This document shows, piece after piece, positions 39,254-47,774 of a stretch of DNA of 64,000 nt. Within the stretch, counting starts at the first letter, position 1; each line of letters starts with the position of its first letter. This DNA is from Alistipes sp. Marseille-P5061 (GTDB lineage Bacteria > Bacteroidota > Bacteroidia > Bacteroidales > Rikenellaceae): positions 290,949-354,948 of the forward strand of contig NZ_LT985750.1 in NCBI RefSeq assembly GCF_900290115.1. Direction: 5' to 3'. A model generated the notes under the pieces. The model saw nothing but the letters and a program-made list of their open reading frames with translations. It had not been told where the DNA came from and searched no databases. The translations under genes and the position numbers were made by a program.

Positions 39254-39972
39254 CGGTAAAACCCTACGATGAGGAGCGCCCCAAAAAGGCGCAGGTGCGC
39301 GACATGTTCGACCGCATAGCGCCGCGCTACGACCTGCTCAACCATACTCTTTCGTTCAACATCGACCGCCTGTGGCGCCGCCGCGTGGTGCGGCTTGTGC
39401 GGCGGCACGGCGCACGGCGCATCCTCGACCTGGCCACCGGCACGGGCGACCTGGCCATCGAGCTGGCCCGCCGCATTCCGGGCTCGCAGGTGCTGGGCAT
39501 CGACCTCTCGGAGCAGATGCTCGAGCGGGCGCGCCGCAAGGTTACGGAGCGCGGGCTAGACGCCCGCGTGCGGCTCGAGGAGGGCGACGCCGAACATCTG
39601 CGTGTCGAGACCGCCTCGGTCGACGCCCTGACGGTAGCCTTCGGCGTGCGCAACTTCGGCGACCTCGAGGCTGGGCTGCGCGAAATGGCCCGCACAATAA
39701 AACCGGGGGGTGTGGCCGTTATTCTGGAGTTCTCGGAACCGAAAGGGGCACTCTTCGGCCGCCTCTACCGCTTCTATTCGGGATGGCTGCTGCCCCGCAT
39801 CGGCGGCGCCGTCTCGAAGGACCGCAAGGCTTACGAATACCTGCCCGCCTCGGTCGAGGCCTTCCCCGAGCCCGAAGCCTTCATGGAGCTGATGCGCCGG
39901 GCGGGATTCCACAACTGCCGGGCCCGGAGCCAGAGCTTCGGAATAGCCCGGATTTATACGGGAGAACGATGA
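39250..39972 (+). CDS. ubiE: Demethylmenaquinone methyltransferase (UbiE/MenG)
   Basis: SAM-dependent C-methylation, last step of menaquinone synthesis. The 240-residue chain shows RDMFDRIAPRYDLLNHTLSF, the SAM loop DLATGTGDLAIE, and the motif TVAFGVRNFGD. Terminal motif ARSQSFGIARIYTG also fits. The ATG overlaps the permease stop by four bases and the gene's own stop overlaps the next start. Confidence 0.95.
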   Translation: MTVKPYDEERPKKAQVRDMFDRIAPRYDLLNHTLSFNIDRLWRRRVVRLVRRHGARRILDLATGTGDLAIELARRIPGSQVLGIDLSEQMLERARRKVTERGLDARVRLEEGDAEHLRVETASVDALTVAFGVRNFGDLEAGLREMARTIKPGGVAVILEFSEPKGALFGRLYRFYSGWLLPRIGGAVSKDRKAYEYLPASVEAFPEPEAFMELMRRAGFHNCRARSQSFGIARIYTGER

Positions 39973-40592
39973 TGGAACGAAACGAAACAACGACCCCATG
40001 CTGCGCCGCACGCCCCGTGTGCGGCAGCGGAACGGAACGAGGTGCGCACGGGCGCACGGAGACAAAGCGCGCGCGTCGGTTGCGGCCGGCGGTGCGGCGG
40101 CTCTGGTGTGCGGCGCTGCTGCTGGTGGCCGTCGCGGCGAGCTCCTGCTCGGGAGCGGTCGAGCGGGTGCGCCGCAACATCCGCTTCGAGGGGGTCGAGT
40201 CGGTCGCCCTGCACGGCCTCTCGGGCGTGGACCTCACGCTGCGGGCCGTCAACGATACGGGCCGCACGCTCCGGCTCAAGGAGGCGGGCTTCGACCTCTA
40301 CTGGGGCGAGCGGTGTCTGGCCAGCGCGCGGCTTGTCGACGAGGTGGTGCTGCCGCGGCGGAGCGAGGCGAGCCTCGGGACGCGGTGGCGGCTGCAGGCC
40401 TCCGACCCGCTGACGCTGCTGCTCGTCGGCCGGCGGCTGCAGTCGGGCCAGACGGCCGAGGCCACCGTCACGTGGCATGCCCGCGGGCGGTATGGGCTCG
40501 CCTCGGCCAATCTTTCGCAGGAAAGGGTCCCTTTGTCGGATTTTTTGCGTAACTTCGGGCTGTCGGTCGATGACCTCAAGAAACTATTCTGA
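39972..40592 (+). CDS. LEA-type-2-like lipoprotein
   Basis: The product has a hydrophobic segment LWCAALLLVAVAASSC with a lipobox-like Cys, then a beta-rich domain resembling LEA2/WHy proteins (VALHGLSGVDLTLRAVNDTG and EVVLPRRSEASL). With the ATG at 39972 it has 206 residues but an unusually long basic n-region. A GTG at 40092 would give a normal lipoprotein signal (MRRLWCAALL). An ATG also lies at 39969. Function unknown; it is cotranscribed with ubiE. Confidence 0.6.
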   Translation: MERNETTTPCCAARPVCGSGTERGAHGRTETKRARRLRPAVRRLWCAALLLVAVAASSCSGAVERVRRNIRFEGVESVALHGLSGVDLTLRAVNDTGRTLRLKEAGFDLYWGERCLASARLVDEVVLPRRSEASLGTRWRLQASDPLTLLLVGRRLQSGQTAEATVTWHARGRYGLASANLSQERVPLSDFLRNFGLSVDDLKKLF

Positions 40593-40603
40593 CCTTTCTG
40601 ACT

Positions 40604-41065
40604 ATGCGCACGTTCATCATGCTGATTGTGGCCCTTGCGGCCGCAGGTTCGCTTCGGGCCCAGTCGCTCGAGGCCTTCAAGGAGCAGCTGGCCCGTCCGG
40701 CCGCCTCCGAAGCCGCCCTGGGGACGGCCCGCGTCACGGTGCGCGAGGATGCCCAGGCGGCCCGCGCCGTGAAGGAGCTCTCTTCGGGTGAGACGCAGCT
40801 GCGTTTCCGCGGCTACCGCGTCTGCATCTTCTTCGACAACGGGCAGGATGCCCGGGCCAAGGCCGTCGAGGCCAAGACGCTCTTCGAGGAGCACTTTCCC
40901 GGCATCCGCGTCTACATGGTTTATGAGAATCCCTACTTCAAGGTGACGGCCGGCGACTGCCTCACTTCGGAGGAGGCCATCATCCTGAAGGGACGTGTCC
41001 AGGGGGTCTTTCCGAAGGCCTACGTCAAGAATGAGGAGCTGACGGCGGCCGATTTGGTGAAATGA
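40604..41065 (+). CDS. Secreted SPOR-like protein
   Basis: A 153-residue protein with signal peptide MRTFIMLIVALAAAGSLRAQ. The remainder resembles the SPOR/peptidoglycan-associated fold, with FRGYRVCIFFDNGQDARAKA, HFPGIRVYMVYENPYFKVTA and a helical FLT pattern. SPOR proteins bind denuded glycan strands; here this is a family-level inference. It follows the lipoprotein gene by 11 bp. Confidence 0.65.
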   Translation: MRTFIMLIVALAAAGSLRAQSLEAFKEQLARPAASEAALGTARVTVREDAQAARAVKELSSGETQLRFRGYRVCIFFDNGQDARAKAVEAKTLFEEHFPGIRVYMVYENPYFKVTAGDCLTSEEAIILKGRVQGVFPKAYVKNEELTAADLVK

Positions 41066-41118
41066 CTGATACCTACGGGACAAAGGTGGCGTAAAGCTGT
41101 ATTTTTTTCTCTTTTTTC

Positions 41119-41148
41119 TTGCATAATTCCACCGATTATGTAATTTTG
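41119..41148 (+). promoter_or_regulatory. Consensus Bacteroidetes promoter
   Basis: TTG (41119-41121), a 19-bp spacer and TAATTTTG (41141-41148) match the -33/-7 consensus. It drives the small Cys-repeat lipoprotein at 41185. Confidence 0.8.
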
Positions 41149-41184
41149 CGGCGTAAAAAAATAACCATTAAAATTATTCCTGCT

Positions 41185-41406
41185 ATGAAAAAGATTTTTT
41201 CTTTTGTCGTTGTTCTGGCTGCCGTTGCAATGGTAGGCTGCGCTGGTAACTCGAACAAGAAGGCTGCCGAGGTTGAGGCTGAGGCTACCGAGGCTGCTGT
41301 AGAGTGCACCGAGGAGTGCGACTCGACGAAGGTTTGCGCCGAGGCTTGCGATTCGACGAAGGCTGCCGCCGCTGAGGAGGTTGCCCCCGTTGAGGAGACG
41401 AAGTAA
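41185..41406 (+). CDS. Small acidic Cys-repeat lipoprotein
   Basis: A 73-residue lipoprotein with signal MKKIFSFVVVLAAVAMVGC (acceptor Cys at 19). The mature part is acidic and Ala/Glu-rich. Residues 41-50 (CTEECDSTKV) and 51-60 (CAEACDSTKA) are a tandem duplication with a CX3C motif in each copy, so four Cys are available for metal or disulfide bonds. No family was recognised. It has its own consensus promoter and terminator, so it is a monocistronic unit that may be strongly expressed. Confidence 0.85.
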   Translation: MKKIFSFVVVLAAVAMVGCAGNSNKKAAEVEAEATEAAVECTEECDSTKVCAEACDSTKAAAAEEVAPVEETK

Positions 41407-41429
41407 TTGCTCCACGGAACATCTGTTCG

Positions 41430-41464
41430 AGAGGACTCTTCTACAAGAGCCCTCTTATTTTTTT
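41430..41464 (+). terminator. Terminator after the Cys-repeat lipoprotein gene
   Basis: AGAGG and CTCTT (41430-41440) pair with AAGAG and CCTCT (41445-41455) with one mismatch, followed by a run of seven Ts. Confidence 0.8.
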
Positions 41465-41565
41465 GTCCTGTGCCTGTTTCGGGGCGGCGTGCGGGGTGCG
41501 GTCACCTCTTCCGTCCGTCCGGCGGAGTGCGATTGAGGCAGGCTGTGTGCAGGCAATACACGGCA

Positions 41566-41598
41566 AAAGGCCCGTCACCGAAGCGGTGACGGGCCTTT
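41566..41598. terminator. 14-bp perfect hairpin
   Basis: AAAGGCCCGTCACC (41566-41579) and GGTGACGGGCCTTT (41585-41598) are perfect inverted repeats. It lies between the small lipoprotein gene and the convergent araC-type gene. Confidence 0.8.
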
Positions 41599-41664
41599 CG
41601 TCTCTTGGTGTGTGCCTCTTCCTTGGGATGGTTCGCCGCTTCGGGCGTGGGGCGGGCCGGCTTC

Positions 41665-42579
41665 TCAGCTCTTGAGCTTGTACTGCGAGGGCGAGAGTCC
41701 GGCGTGGCGCTTGAAGTAGCAGCCGAAGAAGGACTGGTTGGGGAAGTTCAGGTAGTAGGCTATCTCCTGGATGCTCATGTTGGAGGACTTGAGCAGCGTC
41801 TTTGCCTCGAGAATCACGTAGTCGTCAATCCATTCGGAGACCGACTTGCCGCTCACGCGCTTGATGAGCGAGGTGAGGTATTTGGGCGTGATGCAGAGCT
41901 TCTGAGCATAGAACAGGACGCTCCGCTCCGACTTGTAATTCTCGTTCAGAAGTTTCATGAACTCCTTGAAATAAAACTCGTTGCGACTTCGTATGGGGGG
42001 CTCTGGCGAGGCCTGCTCCTCCGCATGCAGGGTGAGAATGTCGCACGACTTGTAGATGGTGGCCGTGACCAGCGCGTCGACCACGTCGCGTGAGAAGGGC
42101 GTGTCAGGGGCAGCCAGCTCCTGCTCGACCTGCGAGAGGAAACTGCGGAACGTCCGGCACTCCTCCTCCGAGAGTTCGATACAGGGACGGTTGGCGTAGC
42201 GGAGAAAGAGCGGCATCATGCGTTTGATGTCGACGTTGAGACGTTGCATGAACTCCGGGGTGATGATTACCATGTGGGCGCAGAATCGCTCGTCGGAGTG
42301 TACCTGGATGATGTTTTTGGGAGCATAGATGAACATGCTGTCCTTTGAGAACCGGAAATTGTTGAGGTTGAACGATATCTCGGCCTCTCCCTCCGTGCAC
42401 ACCCCGATGAAGAGGGCGTCGATGCGACAGGGGTAGCGGAACAGCCGGCGCTGCAGATTGTTGTTGGCCGTCATGCAACCCTTTGCAAGTTCCCGCTCGG
42501 GCGAGGCGCCCTGCATGGAGAGAAGCTGTGCAAGGGTGAAGCAGGGGATTTCTTCCGTTGGGTTGTTTGTGAGTTCCAT
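41665..42579 (-). CDS. AraC-family transcriptional regulator
   Basis: The 304-residue protein has an N-terminal cupin-like sensing region (RIDALFIGVCTEGEAEISF, IYAPKNIIQVHSDERF) and a C-terminal AraC double helix-turn-helix (SVLFYAQKLCITPKYLTSLI and NMSIQEIAYYLNFPNQSFFG). Targets and ligand are unknown. The gene stands alone, between convergent and unrelated genes. Upstream AT-rich DNA (42590-42640) probably holds its promoter, but no exact -7 box was found. Confidence 0.9.
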   Translation of the reverse strand: MELTNNPTEEIPCFTLAQLLSMQGASPERELAKGCMTANNNLQRRLFRYPCRIDALFIGVCTEGEAEISFNLNNFRFSKDSMFIYAPKNIIQVHSDERFCAHMVIITPEFMQRLNVDIKRMMPLFLRYANRPCIELSEEECRTFRSFLSQVEQELAAPDTPFSRDVVDALVTATIYKSCDILTLHAEEQASPEPPIRSRNEFYFKEFMKLLNENYKSERSVLFYAQKLCITPKYLTSLIKRVSGKSVSEWIDDYVILEAKTLLKSSNMSIQEIAYYLNFPNQSFFGCYFKRHAGLSPSQYKLKS

Positions 42580-42777
42580 TTTATTGTCGTCTTTTCATCG
42601 AATATAACGTAAATATTTGCGCTTAGTATTCGGAATGTCTCATTTTCGGAACATTCGGACAGTTGTATCTCCTTTTTGCAGAGCGGCCGCACGATGCCGT
42701 ATCGGGCGGAGCCTTCTGCCCGGGTTGCGGGGCGGGGTGTGCCGGGTCGGGAGGTTGCGGCGGTGCAGGAAATAAGA

Positions 42778-42804
42778 ACGGGCGGCCGAACATCGGCCGC
42801 CCGT
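42778..42804. terminator. Terminator of the ompH genes
   Basis: ACGGGCGGCCGA (42778-42789) and TCGGCCGCCCGT (42793-42804) form a perfect 12-bp stem. The minus-strand sequence beyond it is T-rich (TTCTTATTTCC), consistent with ending the leftward ompH transcript. Confidence 0.8.
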
Positions 42805-42876
42805 CGTATCGAGGCTTTTATCGGACCCGAATGCCCCCTTCCTGCCGGAGGGCGTACGGACTCCTCGTGTTTCGAA

Positions 42877-43419
42877 CTATTTCGAAGTCGTCTCCGCGGC
42901 GGGAGTCTCCGTAATGCCCAGCTCGGCCCGTACCTGCGGGGCAAGGTCGGTCAGCGTCGCCTCGTCGAAGTAGGCGATGGCACCCGTCGAGATGTCGAAG
43001 ACGGCCATGAAGCCGTTGGCCTTGGCCACCTTGTCGATGGCTGCGCGAGCCTTCTCGACAATCGGGGCGAGCAGCTCGTTCTGACGCTTCTGGTAATCCT
43101 GCTGTGCCACCTGGCTGTAGTCCTCGAGGCGCTGCTGAAGCTCATAGAGCTCCTTCTCCTTGAGCTGGCGAACGGACTCCGAGTAGGTATTGTAGTTCTT
43201 CTGGAACTCCTGCCGCTTGTTGTTGAATTCGACGTTGATGCTCTCGACCTGGTCCTGCAGCTCCTTGGCAAAGCTCTCAAGGTTGGTCTGCATCTCCTTG
43301 GTCTCGGACATGTTCATGATGATTTCCTGGGTATTGATGCGCCCGAACTTCTGGGCGAAGAGCGACGTGGCGCTCATCATGAGTGCTACCGCAAGGGTCA
43401 GTTTGATGGCTCTTTTCAT
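42877..43419 (-). CDS. OmpH/Skp-family periplasmic chaperone (second copy)
   Basis: A 180-residue protein with signal peptide (MKRAIKLTLAVALMMSATSLFA) and a long coiled-coil: AKELQDQVESINVEFNNKRQ through YELQQRLEDYSQVAQQDYQK. The Skp fold holds outer-membrane proteins in the periplasm on the way to BamA. It lies 27 bp after a paralogue and downstream of bamA. C-terminal ETPAAETTSK is a low-complexity end. Confidence 0.9.
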   Translation of the reverse strand: MKRAIKLTLAVALMMSATSLFAQKFGRINTQEIIMNMSETKEMQTNLESFAKELQDQVESINVEFNNKRQEFQKNYNTYSESVRQLKEKELYELQQRLEDYSQVAQQDYQKRQNELLAPIVEKARAAIDKVAKANGFMAVFDISTGAIAYFDEATLTDLAPQVRAELGITETPAAETTSK

Positions 43420-43446
43420 GGTGAATCAGTTGTTTTTGTTGTCTTG

Positions 43447-43962
43447 TTATTTGTTTGTTGTTTTCAGTCGTTCGATAATTTGCTGCGTATGGTCGGCGCG
43501 CTCCGAGTTGTAGAGCAGCGTCGGGTTGTTGGCCGAGTCGACGACCAGGTCGGCCCCCACCTCGGCGGCATAGGCCTCGATGACGGCGAATACCTGCTTC
43601 TGAATCGGCTCGATGAGCGCCACGCGCTGTTTCATGAGCGTACCCTCGTTGCCGAAGATGCTCTCCTGATACTGCTGCGCCTCCTTCTCCTTGGTCAGGA
43701 TGGCGTTTTCGCGGCTCTGCTGCATGGCGGCCGTGAGCGTACGCTTCTGCGCCATGTAGGTATTGTAGAGCTCCTCGACCTCGGCAAAGCGGGCGTCGAC
43801 CTGCTTCTGGTAGGCCGAAGCGAGCGAATCGAGCTGCTCGATGGCCGCATTGTAGGTGTCGAGCGACTTGAAGAGCTTCTCGCTGTTGACGGTGATGCAG
43901 TTCTGGGCGGCGACGGTTCCGGCCGCAAGCACGAATGCCGCAATCAAAATCAGACGTTTCAT
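43447..43962 (-). CDS. OmpH/Skp-family periplasmic chaperone (first copy)
   Basis: A 171-residue paralogue of the preceding gene: signal MKRLILIAAFVLAAGTVAAQ and a helical body (IEQLDSLASAYQKQVDARFA, AMQQSRENAILTKEKEAQQY). Start ATG at 43962 gives a normal signal peptide; a longer in-frame start at 44091 is rejected. The two copies are diverged, suggesting distinct clients. Confidence 0.9.
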   Translation of the reverse strand: MKRLILIAAFVLAAGTVAAQNCITVNSEKLFKSLDTYNAAIEQLDSLASAYQKQVDARFAEVEELYNTYMAQKRTLTAAMQQSRENAILTKEKEAQQYQESIFGNEGTLMKQRVALIEPIQKQVFAVIEAYAAEVGADLVVDSANNPTLLYNSERADHTQQIIERLKTTNK

Positions 43963-44262
43963 AGTTCCGTTTTTATCAGGTTCTCTTGGCGGGTGGGGGC
44001 GGTTTGCGCCACAAAGCACCCATAAAGATAACTCTTTTCTTTCAAATTTATTGCCAGCGGCCCCGTTTTGTCTGCCGCAAACGTCCGGCATGCCTCAAAT
44101 TCGTCCGCAGCCGCTTCGGGGAACCTCCTCCGGGTCGGACTCCACCCGGCACCGCTTACTCCATCCCGGGGCACCTTTCTCTCCGGTCCGGGGCACTCCT
44201 CGCTCCATTCCGGGGTATCCCTCCCTATTAATCCGGGACCCGGCTCACTCCGGCCCGGGGCG
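43963..44262. other. bamA-ompH spacer
   Basis: This 300-bp gap has an AT-rich segment next to ompH (43963-44050) and a CCGG-rich degenerate repeat next to the bamA end. No gene is seen. A separate promoter for the ompH pair is possible but no exact TAnnTTTG was found. Confidence 0.5.
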
Positions 44263-44265
44263 TCA
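44165..44265. repeat. Degenerate 22-bp tandem repeat
   Basis: Five units begin with (T/C)CCGGG at 44165, 44187, 44209, 44232 and 44254, a 22-23 bp period. Units are diverged outside the core TCCGGGG(C/T)A. It lies just beyond the bamA stop. Confidence 0.65.
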
Positions 44266-46854
44266 GAACTGCTGACCGAGGACGAAGTGGAACTGGCTGC
44301 CGCTCTTGGTGGTCGAGCCTGCCGGTGCGTCGAAGCCGTAACCCCAGTCGATGCCCAGCATACCCACCACGGGCAGGTAGAGGCGGACGCCGAAGCCGGC
44401 CGAACGCTTGATTTTGAAGGGCGAGAAGGTCTTCCACGACGAGAAGCCGTTACCGCCTTCGAGGAAGCCCAGCACGTAAATCTGCGACGAGGGCTTGAGA
44501 ATCACCGGGTAGCGCAGCTCGACCGTATACTTGTTGTAGGCGCACGAGTAGCTGCCCACGGGGTCGAGCGCTCCGTCCTCGTAACCGCGCATCGAGATGA
44601 TGTCGATACCGTACATGTTGTATCCCGACATGCCGTCGCCACCGACCTCGAATCGCTCGAAGGGCGATACCTTGTACTTGTTGTAGTTGCCCAGGTAACC
44701 CATCTCGGCCTTGGCCATCAGCACGAGGTTCGAGTTGCTCGAGAGGGCCTGGAACCACTGCGCCTTGAGCTGCCACTTGTGGAACTCGACCCAGCGGTAG
44801 CGCGTCTGGTTGGCCTGGTCACGCACCGAGCTGCTCAGGCTCGTGTTCTCGGCCGTTTCGGCCAGCTGGCGGTAGTTGAGACCGTCCCAGAGCGAGTAGG
44901 GGGGCGTGAACTGCACCGAGGCGGTGAACTCCGAACCGCGGCGCGGATAAATCGGCTGGTCGACCGAGTTGCGCGAGAGAACCAGCTTGAGCGAGAGCAT
45001 GTTGGCCGAGCCGTTGGTCATGATGAACGACGACCAGTTCTTGAGCGAGTAGCGCTCGTAGGCCGCCTCGGCGTAGAAGGTGAAGTAGGGGTCGGGCCAC
45101 GTCAGGCGCTTGCCCAGACCGGCCGCCACGCCGTAGGTGCGGAAGTACTGCGTACTGGTCTGCCAGACGTAGTAGGCGTCGTTCTGGTCCGAATAGTGGG
45201 CCGAAAGGGTGAACGAGTTGGGCTTGTGGCCGCCCAGCCAGGGGTCGGTGAAGCTGAAGGCGAAGGCCTTGTAGTAGGTACCGTTGGTCTGGGCCGAAAT
45301 CGAGAGCCGCTGGTTCTGGCCCATCGGGTAGGGACGCCAGGCCCCCTTCTTGAAGAAGTTCTTCATCGAGAGGTTGTTGAGCGTGATGCCCACCGAACCG
45401 ACGAAGGTGCCCGAGCCCCAGCCGCCGGCGATGTTGAACTGGTCGGAGGCCTGCTCCTCGAGCGGCCAGTTGATGTTCACCAGCTCGTTCGAGACGGGCT
45501 TCACGTCGGGCATGATGGCCTCGGGGTTGAAATGGCCCATCGAGCTGAGCGTACGCATGGTCTGCATGAGCAGCGAGCGGTTGTAGAGCTCGCCCGGGCG
45601 GACGTAGAGCTCGCGGCGGATGACCTCGTCGTCGACGCGCTGGTTGCCCGTGATGCCCACCTCGTTGATGGTGAACTGCTTGCCCTCGAAGACCTTGATT
45701 TCAAGGTCGATGGAGTCGGGAGCGATGATGATTTCGGCCGGCTCAATCTGCGACATCAGGTAGCCGTTGTTCTGGTAGAGCGACGAGACGGACATGGCGT
45801 CGGGGTCGGTCTCCTTGCCGATACCCAGACGCTTGTGCATCGACTTCTTGTCGTAGGTGTCGCCCTTCGAGACGCCGAACATGTTCTGCAGGAAGTCGGT
45901 CTCGTAGACCGAGTTGCCTACCCACGTGACGTTGCGGATGTAGTACTTGTTGCCCTCCGAGACCTCGATGTCGATGCCCAGCCGCTTGTTGTTGATGAAG
46001 TAAATCGAGTCGCGCACCACCGTGGCGTTGCGGTAGCCCCGCGAGTTGTAGAAGTCGATGAGCAGCTCCTTGTCGGCGGCGTAGTCCTCCTCGTTGAGCT
46101 TCGAGTTGCGGAAGATGTTGATGCTCCGCTGGTGGGTCTTCTTGAAGGTCCGGCGCAGCCGCTTGTCGGTGAACTGCTGGTTGCCCATGAAGTTGATGCG
46201 GCCGATTTTGACCTTGTCCTTGCGGTCGATGATGAAGGTGACGTTGACGCCCTGGGGCCGCACCGTGTCGTTTTCGATGCGCACGTCGACCTCGGCGTTG
46301 CGGAAGCCCTTTTCGGCCCAGTAGGCCTTGATGAGCTTCTTGTTCTTGTCGAGCACGTAGTCCGAGAGTTCGCTGCCGCGGCGGAGCTTGAGCTTGTCGA
46401 GCAGGTCGCGCTTCTTGCCCTTCGTGATGCCCTCGAAGCCCCAGTTGTAGACGCGGGGGCGCTCCTTGAGGAAGACCTCCAGGTCGAGGCTGTCGCCCTC
46501 GATGGTGGCGCCGATTTTCACGTCCGAGAAGAAGCGCTGGCTCCACAGACGCGAGATGGCGTTCGAGATGAAGTTGCTGGGCAGATAGACCGAATCGCCG
46601 GCGATGAGGCCGGCCGACGACTTGAGCATCTCCTCGTTGAGGTACTGCACGCCGTGGACGTTGATGTGGCGGATGTAGTAGCGCCGCGGGGCGCCGTCCT
46701 GGGAGAACATCGGGGCGTTCTGGTCGAACTCGGGAGCGGCCGCGGCCGTCGAGTCGGCGGGGGGCTCGGGGTTCTCCTGGCGGGCGAATATATGGGGGCA
46801 ACTGAGCAGCACGGCTGCGGCTGCGAGGAGTACGGTTTTACCGAAATACTTCAT
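44263..46854 (-). CDS. bamA: Outer-membrane assembly factor BamA
   Basis: Core of the beta-barrel assembly machine. The 863-residue protein has a signal sequence, then about five POTRA repeats (for example YYIRHINVHGVQYLNEEML and FTINEVGITGNQRVDDEVI), and a C-terminal barrel. The loop-6 motif is visible as ISMRGYEDGAL, and the protein ends in Phe (FVLGQQF), as expected for a barrel. It lies 52 bp after uppS and upstream of two Skp-like genes. Confidence 0.96.
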   Translation of the reverse strand: MKYFGKTVLLAAAAVLLSCPHIFARQENPEPPADSTAAAAPEFDQNAPMFSQDGAPRRYYIRHINVHGVQYLNEEMLKSSAGLIAGDSVYLPSNFISNAISRLWSQRFFSDVKIGATIEGDSLDLEVFLKERPRVYNWGFEGITKGKKRDLLDKLKLRRGSELSDYVLDKNKKLIKAYWAEKGFRNAEVDVRIENDTVRPQGVNVTFIIDRKDKVKIGRINFMGNQQFTDKRLRRTFKKTHQRSINIFRNSKLNEEDYAADKELLIDFYNSRGYRNATVVRDSIYFINNKRLGIDIEVSEGNKYYIRNVTWVGNSVYETDFLQNMFGVSKGDTYDKKSMHKRLGIGKETDPDAMSVSSLYQNNGYLMSQIEPAEIIIAPDSIDLEIKVFEGKQFTINEVGITGNQRVDDEVIRRELYVRPGELYNRSLLMQTMRTLSSMGHFNPEAIMPDVKPVSNELVNINWPLEEQASDQFNIAGGWGSGTFVGSVGITLNNLSMKNFFKKGAWRPYPMGQNQRLSISAQTNGTYYKAFAFSFTDPWLGGHKPNSFTLSAHYSDQNDAYYVWQTSTQYFRTYGVAAGLGKRLTWPDPYFTFYAEAAYERYSLKNWSSFIMTNGSANMLSLKLVLSRNSVDQPIYPRRGSEFTASVQFTPPYSLWDGLNYRQLAETAENTSLSSSVRDQANQTRYRWVEFHKWQLKAQWFQALSSNSNLVLMAKAEMGYLGNYNKYKVSPFERFEVGGDGMSGYNMYGIDIISMRGYEDGALDPVGSYSCAYNKYTVELRYPVILKPSSQIYVLGFLEGGNGFSSWKTFSPFKIKRSAGFGVRLYLPVVGMLGIDWGYGFDAPAGSTTKSGSQFHFVLGQQF

Positions 46855-46906
46855 CTATTCAATTAGTGTCTTTCCGTTTGACTTACGCATCATCGGCCGG
46901 GATGCC

Positions 46907-47653
46907 TCACTTCGCGGGCGGCTCGGCATCATTTTTCTTTTCGTGAACCAGGCCGAAGCGGCGGTCCCGGCGGGCGTACTCCTCCAGCGCGCGGTCGAAC
47001 TCCTCCTCCGTGAAGTCGGGCCAGAGCACCTGCGGGAAGTAGAGCTCGGCGTAGGAGGATTGCCAGAGCAGGAAGTTGCTCAGGCGGTATTCGCCGCTGG
47101 TGCGGATGACCAGGTCCGGGTCGGGATAGTCGGCCGTGTCGAGCGCGGCCGAGATGCACTCTTCGGTGATGGCCTCGGGTCGCAGTTCTCCCCGCGCGGC
47201 CTGCTGCGCCAGATGGCGCACGGCGCGCGTGATTTCGCTCCGCGACGAGTAGTTGAGCGCCAGGATGAGCGTCAGGGTCTGCCCCTGGGCGGTCTGCTCC
47301 TCGGCGCGGGCCAGGTAGTGCTGCACCTTTTCCGAGAAGCGGTTGCGGTCGCCAATCATCCGGATGCGGACCCCCTGGCGCTGCAGCTCGGGCGTTTCAT
47401 TGACCACGCTCGTACAGAAAAGCTCCATCAGGGCGTCGACCTCGGCGCGGGGGCGTCCCCAGTTCTCGGTCGAGAAGGCGTAGAGGGTCAGATACTTCAC
47501 ACCCCGGTGCGATGCGGCCCGCACCGTCGTGCGTACGGCCTCCACACCGGCGATGTGGCCCTCGTAGCGCTCCTTGCCGCGCAACTCGGCCCAGCGGCCG
47601 TTGCCGTCCATGATGATGGCGACGTGTTGCGGTATGCGTTTCTGTTCACTCAT
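46907..47653 (-). CDS. uppS: Isoprenyl (undecaprenyl diphosphate) transferase
   Basis: Makes the C55 lipid carrier for cell-wall and envelope glycans. The 248-residue protein shows the catalytic Asp16 in IIMDGNGRWA, TLYAFSTENWGRP and the C-terminal FLLWQSSYAELYF. First gene of the run to bamA. A -7 box TATATTTG lies at 47662-47669. Confidence 0.97.
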   Translation of the reverse strand: MSEQKRIPQHVAIIMDGNGRWAELRGKERYEGHIAGVEAVRTTVRAASHRGVKYLTLYAFSTENWGRPRAEVDALMELFCTSVVNETPELQRQGVRIRMIGDRNRFSEKVQHYLARAEEQTAQGQTLTLILALNYSSRSEITRAVRHLAQQAARGELRPEAITEECISAALDTADYPDPDLVIRTSGEYRLSNFLLWQSSYAELYFPQVLWPDFTEEEFDRALEEYARRDRRFGLVHEKKNDAEPPAK

Positions 47654-47661
47654 ATAGGGTG

Positions 47662-47669
47662 CAAATATA
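47662..47669 (-). promoter_or_regulatory. -7 box for uppS-bamA
   Basis: The minus strand reads TATATTTG, matching TAnnTTTG, nine bases ahead of the uppS ATG. The leader would therefore be very short. Confidence 0.6.
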
Positions 47670-47774
47670 GGGAATTTAATTCAAAATGGTTCAATCCTGC
47701 CGCCAAATTGAGGGCGATGAAACGACGCTCCATCCCCACCGACCCGCTGTTGCGCGGAGCCCTGAGGCGGGCGG

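Noticed and set aside
44068-46866. A 932-residue plus-strand frame opposite bamA
   Set aside because: Mirror of bamA; no motif or start context, and bamA is clear.
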